DNA of 64,000 nucleotides, from NCBI GenBank assembly GCA_025267735.1, contig CM046311.1:32278895-32342894 (forward strand), given 5' to 3'. This DNA comes from Mactra quadrangularis (lineage: Eukaryota; Mollusca; Bivalvia; Venerida; Mactridae). The notes under the pieces were generated by a model. That model ran no database searches. It saw only the letters and a list, made by a program, of their open reading frames with translations, and was not told the DNA's origin. Shown here piece by piece: positions 35,067 through 47,200 of the stretch; position 1 is the first letter of the stretch; each line of letters starts with the position of its first letter. A program made the translations under genes and the position numbers.

Positions 35067-36244
35067 AATTTTTCAAACTAGCACTAGATTAATTCATTAA
35101 CTTTTTATGTAGATATCTTAAAATTTACATAATTCACACTTGTAATTATTGATAGCTGGGTCACCTAATCAGCTTTCTTGATAATTTTTATCTACCAAAA
35201 ACAACCTGGCTATGACCTACTGAGACTGAGAAACAAACCCAAATTGGCAATTTCTGAGTGATGCTTGTTAAACATTGCATTATAGCCGTGCTTTCATTTA
35301 TTTCCAAAAATCATATTTCTGTATAATTGAATTAAAATTTTAACAACAAAATCTTACTGTCCATTGCAAAATATTGTCTCTCCTCATAGACACCATACTT
35401 CTATATTCATATTAATGGGCCTTCACAAAACTAGACTATCTACATGAAAATAAAGAAGGATGTAGACTAGTTTTAAGTTGAGACTTTCATACGAGTCAAT
35501 CTACCAAGGTTAAAGGGATATACAGGCAAATGACAGTGCCTAAAGTATACAACCAAGTTTAGTCTTTAAAACAGTATTAAGAATGTAAGAAATCACTTAC
35601 TAATTACATTTGTCACTTATAACATTCAACTGAACAAATAAAAACATGTGGCTTATAATTGCTGAAAACGAAAGTAGGATACTGAGGGAATCCCCAAGCT
35701 ATTTATAGATTTGTTATATGTCGTACTTGCTGAAATTAAACATTTTCATTGGTCGCTTCTTGTCTTTTCAACATTCTTAGGCAGTTAGGTTATCTTTTTA
35801 ATAGAATTATACTAATGTTTCACAATAACAATCTCTAGTATCTTCTCATCAGTAAATGCATATTTTAACGCTTATCTATTTTTAGCTAACCTGACCCATG
35901 AGGGTCTAGTTAGGAAACACCCAAAATATTACGAGAAAATAAAGAAATATTTTGCCAAGAATTATTTAACAGTGTGTCTGTTGCATTCACAGTTATAAAA
36001 AATATAATTCAAAATCAGGAAATATGAAGTTGAACTTTTGTCTTGCAATTCCTTTAAGTAATAAGAGAATACACAAATATTTATAAATACAAAACATATC
36101 ACAACCAAAGCTTGTTTTTTTTTTTACTTTTTTGCAATTCTGTAATCCTCTGCCATCCCTCAAACCACTGGTCAAGGCTAATAGGACAGTTAGTATTCAA
36201 TGCTTGATTGAAGAAATAAATCTCACAACCATTATTCATTAAGA
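35067..36244. other. Intergenic sequence, nothing recognised
   Basis: AT-rich sequence, possibly within a long ZER1 3' UTR. No exon or repeat could be supported. Confidence 0.35.
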
Positions 36245-36560
36245 GACATTAGTCAGTTATTTCCCCTTACATACTCTTCAAAAAGGTTGGTCCAAGTACT
36301 TGAATTACTTAACTTTACCCTACCCTAACTTTTCAATGCCAATTGGTCACATTAAGTCTTGAATTACATTTTTGTGTATTCATAAATTTGACTGAAACTT
36401 AAGCAAAGTATTGTTTGGATTAGGACCTATCAATATTTCATCACACATATTTATACCTGAATTAGGAGGAAAGATATCGGTAGTTGATGAAATATTTTAT
36501 TATCTAAACACAGAAACTTTAGATAAAATCGGAGGATTCCAACTTACTGATTGGATCCTT
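36245..36560. mobile_element. Repeat family F, copy 2, inverted
   Basis: TTAGTCAGTTATTTCCCCTT and GATAAAATCGGAGGATTCCA run in the opposite orientation to 31165-31490. Its outer right end is not preserved. Confidence 0.5.
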
Positions 36561-36733
36561 TCAGTCTTAATCATACACTATAATACAGTCAATGAAATTA
36601 GTGAGTGTCCAGTTGCAACCAATTTCTAGTTCAGGCAAGCAAAAATTTGTTTTGGGCAACCAAATTTCTACAAACAAGATATAGTGCTAGCTGCTAAAAA
36701 GAACCTGTTTGGGCAGCCACATATCCAATTTTT

Positions 36734-37186
36734 TAGGGGTGTAACAATACAACCAAAACCATATTGCAATATATTGCAATATTCAAAACCCATATTGCAA
36801 TATATTGCAATACTTATTGGATTTGTTAGTAGACTTGTGAAGCATGAATTAATGCTTACAAGTGCATTGCATTCGCTACACTTATATGTGAATTTCAAAT
36901 GACCTCTCATCCAAATATTTGAACGACTTGTACAAAATTGAATATGTGTTAGAAAAGGCATATTCTACAACAGATTTCCGCAAAGAGTTATTTGCTTATT
37001 TGACGAAATGTTTTACATTTATAGCACAAGAAGATTATTACTAGTTTTCAACACGTTTTTAACTAAAATCAATCAGTACGACACACAACTACAAAAACCG
37101 GTTCAGGAAAAAACGAACCGGTTAAAAACCGTCTGAATTTGTATTGCAATATTAAACCAATATATCGGTTAACCGTTACACCCCTA
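36734..37186. mobile_element. hAT MITE, TAGGGGTGTAAC termini
   Basis: Inverted ends TAGGGGTGTAAC and GTTACACCCCTA. Flanking 8-mers CAATTTTT and CTATTTTT match at 7 of 8. The interior is rich in 'attgcaatatattgcaatat'. Two short opposing frames inside are not genes. Confidence 0.78.
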
Positions 37187-37945
37187 CTATTTTTGTATGC
37201 TGATAATACATGTATGTCTATACATGTACATGTAAATTTGACATAAAATCTTTTACAAAAGTTTATGTGTCATCATTAGCCAATGGTTTCTATGATAGCC
37301 AGTGTCTCTGAACCAGTGTAAATTGGGTTAACGGTTGTGTAATAAAACCATGCACCAGTACCACATTCTTACCAAAGTGTCATTTGATCAGGTTTATCAA
37401 AACAAAAGACTTTTAGTGAACAAGTTTCCAGAATTGAACAACCTTCAGTAAAAGGATCCAGAGAGGAACCAAATCCACTAAGAATTTTAGCCCATTGAAC
37501 ACAGATGCCAGTTTAAATCAACCTATTTGATCATGTGTTCTATGGATTAGCTTGCACCTTAATTTTGATGGTTTTACAAGAAAAATTTTTTTTATTTCCT
37601 CGCTCACTTATTAAAATTTTGTCCAACCGCTATACAGAGCAACTAAATTAAGATTTTCAAATTTTTTTTCTTCACTTGCTTGCCCCATTTTTCCCCCAGA
37701 AAAATCCGTAGAACACATCATCAACTTGTTGAGGCATAAGATATAAAAAACATCACTTCAAACTAAGTCAAGTGGCAGTGTACTACAGTATGTTTCACTA
37801 AACTACGTTTCCTTTTCAAATTTCAACATCATCCAATATAGACCCTCGAGTTTCCAAATGTCCACTAACTTCTACAAATGTTGTCTAAAAACATCCAAAA
37901 ACATATTCTAAATGCTTGTATTATATCCATGAAGGGATAGTAATT

Positions 37946-38112
37946 ACCACTGTTCTATTTTAACTCTTTATTATAAAACGTTACGGCCATAGGCCGCAAG
38001 TTTACATCTTTTAATTATGCTAACATACAGGAAGTAATCATTTAAAATTTATTAACTGAAGAAGGTCTATGGCTGAAACACATTATAATTAAAAGTTAAA
38101 ATAGAACAGTGG
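37946..38112. mobile_element. Short TIR element just downstream of ZER1
   Basis: ACCACTGTTCTATTTTAACT at the left is inverted exactly at the right end for 20 bp. It ends 113 bp beyond the ZER1 stop, so it is probably part of the mature 3' UTR. Confidence 0.6.
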
Positions 38113-38224
38113 TTATATTTTAAATGGTTCCAAATGATGAACTTTCCATAAAATTTTCATTCGCATTACTGCTTCCAGCACACTTATGAACTAAATTCCA
38201 AGAGGGTTCCAATCAACTTAGTCT

Positions 38225-41200
38225 CTAATTTCCATTCTCTATATCTCCATTGATATGGTCTTCATCAATATTATCACAGACAGGTAGAACTTTTCTATTG
38301 TTTATAAATGTAACAACTTGTTGAGCAAGTTCTTTTACTTCATCTAGAGGACGAGGATCCAAGATTACTTCTTCAAGCAGCTCTATACCACCTTCAGACT
38401 TGAGTAAGTCACAATATTTGTCAGCTGTAAGATAAGATAAAAATATTGGAGTTAACCAAATGCCAATCTCCGTAAACAGATATCCTGTAGAGCATTGTCG
38501 TAAAGGATCTCTAAGATCTCAATGGAGGGTCATGTCGAGATGACCTTTATGTTGACCAATCAATGTGTAGCTTTCACCTAGACAAAAAACTATTAATAAC
38601 ATTTTGACTTCGTAATTTCTTTTTTTTTAGACCAAGGCTTGCAAGCTAATCTAAAAGCGGTATTATTTCACAGTCTGCGATTGGACGGATCATTTCAAAT
38701 TGCTTGATGTAGAGGATGTAAACAAGTTACGTATCATAACAATTTCGTCATGAATATAATGATGAGAAAAGGTCACCTGAATATGACCCTCGTTTGAAAA
38801 TGGCCAGATCTCAATTAGCGAGTGGAAAATTTTAGATAGGATTTTAATCAGATTAACCCAGTGCAGTCTTCAAATTTAGCCAGTGGCCTGTGCGCCAAGT
38901 CCACTGAAATCAGATGAACCCCTTGGTGCAATGTGATTTCACATGCCCAAATACTGTTTTCCATGAGGAAATGGCACAAATATGCCACTTCCACAAAACA
39001 CAGTTAACCTCTACAAAAAAAGGATAAATTTATAATTGGTAATACATTATAACCTCTGCAGAGCAGCCCTCTACAGAACAAATCCTCTGCACAACAACAG
39101 CTTTTGATATTTCCCTTAGGTGCAATTTATAATGAATTAAACCTCTGCTAAGCAACAACCTCTGAACAGCTACACAATTTAACCCCTCCCAGTGGGTATC
39201 GTTCAAGAGAGGTTGTACTGTAGTAATGTTTATAGTAAACAGCAACAAGTAATTCTGTGAGCTAATGCTCACTAGTGATACCCCCGCCAAAATCTAAAAA
39301 TATGCGACAAACAGGAAGTAAATGAGTAAGGAGCATGAAATCGCTTTACACCACATGGGACTATAGTATGAAGCAATATGCAAAGTTTCAGGCTGCTGCA
39401 TGGTATAGTTGCTGAGAAAACTGTGACGGAAATTTTGTAACGGACGGACGGACGCACGCACACACGCACGCACGGACAAGGGTAAAACAGTATACCCCCC
39501 TCTTCTTCGAAGCGGGGGTATAAAAATTAAAGTTTTTAAAGGCTATACTAGAAAGCCTGTAATAGAAATTCTGACTTACGGTAGACCTGTGTGAGATTAC
39601 ATAGAGCCCATATAGCCCAATACTGTGAGGCAAGCGATTGATGACATTTCACCAAGAGTAATATTGGTCCAAATGATCTGAAATACACAAGAAAATATTC
39701 ATTATTATCAAGACTGTGTGTAATAGAGTCTGCAGGGATATTCATGTCAATTTTAATCAGGGATATTTGTCATTTATCTTTCATTGATAAATTCTGAGGA
39801 GATCTGACTGGTTAGTAAGTCCTATCATTTGAAATCCTTGGATATTATCATTGAATTTCTACATAAGGGGCACGTTCCACAAGGGCATTGCTAGCTAGCG
39901 CTTTGTAGCGATTTCCTACGGAACGGTTTGCTACAATCGAGCAAATTGAATCGCTAGCTAGCGAAACGTAGCAAGTTTTTTTCTTGCTAGCCATATCATT
40001 CGGAATGTTTCTGATTTTTTCAAAATGGCTGCCCCCTGTGGGAATGTGTTTCTTTTTCAAGAATATTGATATATTTCATTTAATGCATATATTTCATCAA
40101 AGCCGTTAAATAGAATAATCATGGTGATAATTGATTTGAATATTTTTCAATATTGTTGCAATTCTGAACTTTTTGTTTCAGAAAGTCGCCATCTTGGATT
40201 TGCTAGTTTGAAGCAAACCGTTCCATAGACCTCTTGTGCTACAATAAATCGCTTTCAAAAAGCGCTAGCTAGCGATTGCTTTGCGGAACGTGCCAATAGA
40301 TAATCAAATCTTTTATCAAATATCTTTCTTGACGTGTTATGAATGAATATCAATGAGTTATTTATGGATACTTTGAATTGACGAGTTGGCAATCTGTTAA
40401 GATTTGTAAGAAAAATCCACATTAGAATTAAGGATCTTAACATACAATACATACAATGTAGAAAGGAGCAAAAAGGCAGGAAGTAGAGACAGGGTGCAGT
40501 GTTCTGCTATTCTGCATTGAAATAATCATTGATATTACCTATAGTTGATATTTCTTTTACTATCAAGCGGCCATCTTTTTATAGCTTGTTTAATTCTCTG
40601 TATGACCTCATCACAAGTTGGCGTACTAATCGTCCAATGATCAACACCGTCAGATAACATATGAGATAAGACACCAGCAGCATTATAACTGACTTCGATA
40701 CCATCTTTTGTTGACTCGAGAAAATTACTGAAAAAATAACATATAATATAACTAGACCTATCACTGAATGCGAAAAAATACCTCCCAAACAGGTGTTTGT
40801 CATGAAATTGGGAGCTGACATATGGTTTACGTATGAAGTTTGAATCGAATCCATTGAAATAGAATGAATTGAATGAAATAGGTGCTGAGAAATTGAGCGG
40901 ACACGAAAAAGCTACAAACCGACCAACCAACCAAACAAACTGACTCCTATATATCCCCCCAAGTTTTTTTCTCTTTTTTTGGGGGGGGGGGATTAATGAA
41001 TTAGTACTACACTATATCATGAATCTATTTATACATAAAAAAGGTAATTAGATTCAAATGTAACCGCTACAATATCAGTAAAAAGTATAAGTTTAAGTTA
41101 TATAATCAAATCAGTAATTGACCTATTACATGGCTTTAGTTACAGCTTATTTGAAGTATTATTTACTGTCCATGCCAGACTTTAAAACTGAACAAAAATT

Positions 41201-44200
41201 CAAATGAAAAAATCACTCTAGATATCTTACGTAAATACTGTAACATATTCTGAATTCATCAGATCTTTTCTCAATGTTTTAACCTCAGCAATATTTCCCT
41301 GAAATATACAAAATGTCAAAGTATGTCACTCAATACCATAGTCATGATTCAATACCCATAACTCTCAAATCTCTGAGAAGTTTTTATACTGGGTTTTTAC
41401 ACTGCTGTCTTAACACAATGGGGGATATTTTTTTAAACACAATGGAGGTAATTTTAAACAGCCAGCACACTTAACCTAGCTTTCCTGGACCCTGGTCTAT
41501 ATTCAGTACTCACCTGCCCTTTCACAAGGCCGGAAACTTCTCCCCTTTTTAATGAATTAAAATTGACATCGTAGTTGAATTTTCATGCAAGGGTTATCAA
41601 GGATATAACTGCCCTATATGGGATTCGAACCTGAACCCCCTTAGGAAAACTAGCTGGCATGCTACCAACTGTGCTACAGACCCAGGTTATAAATACACTT
41701 GGATCCAAAAGTTTCTTTACACATGTATTTTTTTCATATTTTCATTCTAATTTGTAATTGCAAAAATATTGCTGACACATTTTGTTTTATATGTTTATTG
41801 TATATAATTTATTTATAAATAATTTTAATGCATTTAACAACATAATTGACAATTCATGGTAAACTGCACATTAGTTGTGAAACTATTAGCGACAGTGTAA
41901 GTATATCGATGTATTTCCCAATAACATTAAAATTTAAAATGTGTAAAGAAACTTTTGGACCCCAGTGTATGTTGTCTATCACACACGTACTATCCTGGTA
42001 AAATATTCTAACCAGCACATCACTTCATTCTGAGAGTGTTGGACATGGATTTATATCCTTTGACGTGGATTAATGTCCTTTGACAAACTACTAACAAAAC
42101 AATATGTTCATCTGTAAAGTTTTAAAGTTGGCAGCTAACATGTACACTAAAGAGTCGTCTCTCAAATATTTGTTTTGCCTTAATTTGAACAATTCTCACA
42201 TTATGCAATCATATTTCAATGATTTAACCAGTGCTAACATTTGGTTTAATCATAATAATGTTAAATATTTTATTTCAGTATTGGTGAGAATCAAAGTATC
42301 TTTGAGTAAATGCCATAAGTAATGCACATCTACACAAGGGACGACACAAAAAAGAGATCAATCTCTTATTTCAATTGTAGTCCCCGACATTGATGGTATG
42401 ACACTGATTAAATATTAATAACAAAATGTCAAAATTCTACAATATTTACTGATTCAGACGCCATCTTGGTTAGTCAGGTGACGAAATACTTTTGAGATTG
42501 TTCCCCTTAATCCTTAGTGCTAAAATTAACATTACCCAAAAAAGGAATTACCTTTTTACTGAAAACGATTAGGTACTTGAACAGAATTGTAATACAAGTT
42601 AAAACAACTTATCTATATCACTCATGAGATGGCTTCCTGATTTCCCCATTAAATTTGAGATCATTACTTTAGGAAACATTGGAATGGGTATTTGAAGGAA
42701 TTATAATCAATATATAATAGGCTAACTAAAAGTTAACATTTCAAGGTCGAAATCCCATGACTATGTTTGTAATGAGATAGGTTTCGGATTGTTTCCAAAC
42801 CAGCACAGATATGATCATCTCATGACAAGGTTTGTAATTAGATAAGTTTTGGATAGTGTCCAAACCAACATGGATATGATCTTCTCATGACAAGGTTTGT
42901 AATTAGATAAGTTTTGGATAGTGTCCAAACCAACATGGATATGATCTTCTCATGACAAGGTTTGTAATTAGATAAGTTTTGGATTGTGTCCAAACCAACA
43001 TGGATATGATCTTCTCATGACAAGGTTTGAAATTAGATAAGTTTTGGATAGTGTCCAAACCAACATGGATATGATCTTCTCATGACAAGGTTTGTAATTA
43101 GATAAGTTTTGGATAGTGTCCAAACCAAAAAGGACATGTCTATAGATAGATAACCATTAAAAGGAAATAACCTCTTGGGCACATCCACTTACTTACCATC
43201 AATCCCATCATATTTCTCAGTAACTCTTCTTTATCAGGAAACATCTGTAAGTAAACAACAGAAATATCAATACAGTGATTTTCCTAGAACTCAGAAAAAG
43301 GCGGAGTAGCAATGAAAGGATTGGAGCCTCAGGGGTTGATGTTTTAAAAGGTTGAGTAGCACACAATAAATAAATAATAATAAGAAACACATATAAAGTT
43401 TTAAGCGGAATCTGTAGCGCCGTTGTTGGTGTGAAAGGATTTCAATCTAGAGTCACGAAGGAAGTACAGGTTTGAATCCCATCCAGGGCAGTTATACCCT
43501 TCCATAAAAAATTGATAATAATGTCAATATTCCTCCCTTATAAAGGTATAGAGAGAAGATGCCAACCTTGTTAAAGGGTAGGTTTGTACATGTTGTAGAC
43601 ATTGGTCCAGGAAAGCTAGATTAGGTGCACTAGTCTCCATCAAATAGCATAAATTGTGTTGACACAATGCTAAACACAGTATAAAACAAGAGCAGTTCAC
43701 TGACAACTCGCTCAACCATTCTGGGTATTCATGTTAACGACAGCAACAACCAGTGAAAATTTATGTTACAGTTATGCAACTGGGTATTTGACCTCCAATG
43801 ATAACCCCATAGATATGTGTGAAGTTTCAAATGAATCCCTACAGTAGTTTTAAAGATAAAAAATGCTGCACCAAAAACTTATCCAAAGTGTTACACCCAG
43901 GCACAACTGAGAAGGATAGCCCAATTATTCTCTGAATAGTCAGGCTAAAAACTGAAGATTTTACCTTAAAACAATCCAGGAATAAGTACATTCCACCAAG
44001 ATTCATAAACTTTACACAGTTAGCCTCTGTTTCATCTAGGATAAAATAGAAATAATTTTAACATAGTCACATGTGTTTTGTGTTTACTTCCATAGTATAT
44101 AACTTCATTTTTTAACATGGAAATCTGAACTCTGAACTGTGACATTACCATCATTGGTCATTTTTAACATCCAATTCCAACATAGTCACAGCAAAAAATA

Positions 44201-47200
44201 ATGTGTAAAGAAACTTTTAGACCCCAGTGTTGTAACAAACATTTTTCACTATATATATAAGCATTGGAGTGCATGTTATACATTATTTCACGATAAAATA
44301 TAGTGCTGTTATAATTTATCCCTATATTAATTGAACTTAGCCGAAAATAGTACAGCTAATACAAATCTAAGCAAAACTCCTGTTTAAAATGATACAATCT
44401 ATTATATTAATACTAATGGGTAAAGGCATCTGAAATAAAATCAATTTGTACTAACAAATTTTCTGAAAGTGTTAAAAAAATTAAGGTTATTTTGCATGGC
44501 ACTGAATAATTGAATAAATCACCCAGTCACCCAGGTCGGTAGCACAGTTGATAGGCTCCGAGAAGTTGAATCTGGTTTTCGTAAGTGGATACAGGTTGAA
44601 TCCCACCCAGGGCTGTTATACCCTTCCATTAAAGTTTGACAATTATGTCAAATTTCATCCATTAATAAGGTATATGGAGAAGTTTCCTAGTGGAAATGTG
44701 TTAACGGGTCATTAAACCAAGTATAAATAAAAGTTAAATATATATCAAACCTGTTACATTCCATAATGTACTCCAACATACTTCCAATATTTCATCACAG
44801 ACTCCATTTTCTAACTTCATCTTTATTATATTACTCATAGTCTAAAACAAAACAAAATTGTAGACGTGGGTAACAGTCGTAAATTTTTAATTTACAAAAA
44901 AATGAAGGGTTTAATGGATTTTTGTAAAAATTCAGATTAATATGAAGATTAACATATTTTATTGATGAGCGTAGAAGCACAATGTCGTTAGCTAATTGTG
45001 AAAGGGTGAACGCTTGATGTTGTCTATAGATATTTAAGGAAGAAAACGCAATATTGTCTTCTTTACAGTCTAGGATGCTTGATTGTCAGATTTAGGCTAA
45101 CATTTTGAGTTCATTAATATCAGTGGAACTACTAGTATTTCAGCCCTCAAAATTTTTACCTTTTTTTGCTTTTCTGTGGAATTTTCACGATTTTTACAAA
45201 TTAGTCGCCGGGATTTTCCAAAACGCGGAAAACCTCCGATCCGCGAAAGAGTCACACCCCTGATATGTTCGAGGATATTCATAGCCAATGGTTGAGGTGT
45301 TCCGAATATGTCGGAGGTTGTCCCTGGAATCCGAGGATACCAAAACCTTGGAAGGAATACCAGTGATACTCTGCTAGGCAAATCTGCATAAATTTCATTT
45401 GTTTTTTATTGGAAGAATTCCTAACATTGAGAAAAAATCCCTGAGTAACTGACTAGAGATTAATTTGGGATTCCTGGTAAAAACAACTAGGGACAAACCC
45501 TGCTTTGTCACGTCCCAAAAGTCCTGAACTGCAGGACCAGTGCTAAGAACCTTAACCCTAACCTATGAGAAAAAACTTCAAATCAAGGGTTGCCTGCAAT
45601 AGGGTAAATGCGTTAAAGAGCGATTTACGACAGTCTTGCCAGACACCCTTGATTAATGTATATCACAACAAAATTCTCACCTCAACTACGCCACTCTGTC
45701 CGAGTACTTGTTTATGTTCACCTTTAACCTGGCAAGCTAAACTATTGAGAAGAAAAATTCCAATACGTAACAAGAAATCATCGTTGTGATCACGCCGTAA
45801 CATTTGTAACAAAATCTTTACAAGTCTGTTATAACAATATAACTGAAATAAAAGTTTAAAAAAATGTTAACAAGAAATGTAATGTGGAAACCACAATAAA
45901 GCCGAGTTTAAAAACTTTAATGCAAAAATTATGAAGGGAAATAATCCATAATAAAGCCAGGAAGAGTTGTGGATACTTTCTAATTCTGTTCATCATATGG
46001 TACAGATCTCGGATCGTGCAAGTTTCCGAAATTTGCGTGTATCGTGCGTGTATCGTGCGTGTATCATTCATACCGTGTGCATGTATAATTCACCGTGTAT
46101 TTCAATCGTGTAACGTGTAGACCGCTCATCGTGTAAATACACGGTAAAAATCGGTCCGAGATATTGTGATTTTGCGTTTTATTATCGTGTATCGTGTGCC
46201 CGAGATATTGACAAATCCATACGTATAAATGTATTAAATACTTATGCATTGTCGACAAATCATCATCCGCAAACTAAAAGAAAACCCGCGATTCATTAAG
46301 TTGAGTTTAGAATAAATGTTGACTACGTTTAAACCGGAAATTCCTATTTAAAATGCCGTACGTCGATAAACTGCGGCTCATACCGGACCAATCTGCGGTC
46401 TATTAAATTACGGCCCAACCGAAATGTTGTTACTAAATTTAAATAATCGTTATAATATTATTATATTTAAAATGTAAACACATGCTTTCATTAATCTTAA
46501 TCATCAAACATTTTCTTTGTTTGTCAGTGGCTAAAGCGTTTAGTAAACAAACTGTTATAATTGACATCTCACTTGGTCAAGAACTCGTTTATCACGACTC
46601 TATATGATTAAAAAAGTCATCATTGTTTTAATTCTTAAAGTAAATGAAATAATTTAGTTTTTACAGTTTATTCGTATTATTCACTCATATTCGCGTGTTT
46701 ATATGTAAAACTTGTTATTTAAATATCGATTTTGTAGTCGGCATAAAATAGTAAGTTAACACGAGGTGTGTGTACTGTCTTAATACCGCGTCTTCAAGCA
46801 AGCACTGCATGTAAACGTTTATATTTAGTATACATACTACTAAAAAGGCGACCATTATACAATATGACATGCTTATATTTTTTTAATCACGCGTAGTCTG
46901 TGTTTTGTAAAGTATTTTTCACCATGAATGGCTTGAAAATAAAACAGAGAAAAACTTGAAACGTGTATTTCTTTTTCTATCGTGTGGGTTTCGCCGGCTA
47001 TCGTGTGTGTGGTTTTAAATCTGAATAAAGCTAACTTACAAAGAATGACATAAACAATTTTTGACAGTAATAATATTCTTGATTTTGCAGTTTGTATTTT
47101 TGTTATACATCAAGTACTTACATAATTTGTTTGATAAAAAAATATCAATCGTGTTCTTCTTTGTCTATCGTGTAATGACTGCTCGCCTATCGTGTACCTT

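Noticed and set aside
39030..39290. 86-codon minus-strand frame in ZER1 intron 14
   Set aside because: Lies between ZER1 exons 14 and 15, which join in frame without it. It contains short repeats of 'ctctgcagagcaac'-like sequence and overlaps the MITE.
42756..43128. Regular repeats resembling a CRISPR array
   Set aside because: The 65-bp units follow one another without unique spacers, in an intron of a eukaryotic gene. It is a minisatellite.
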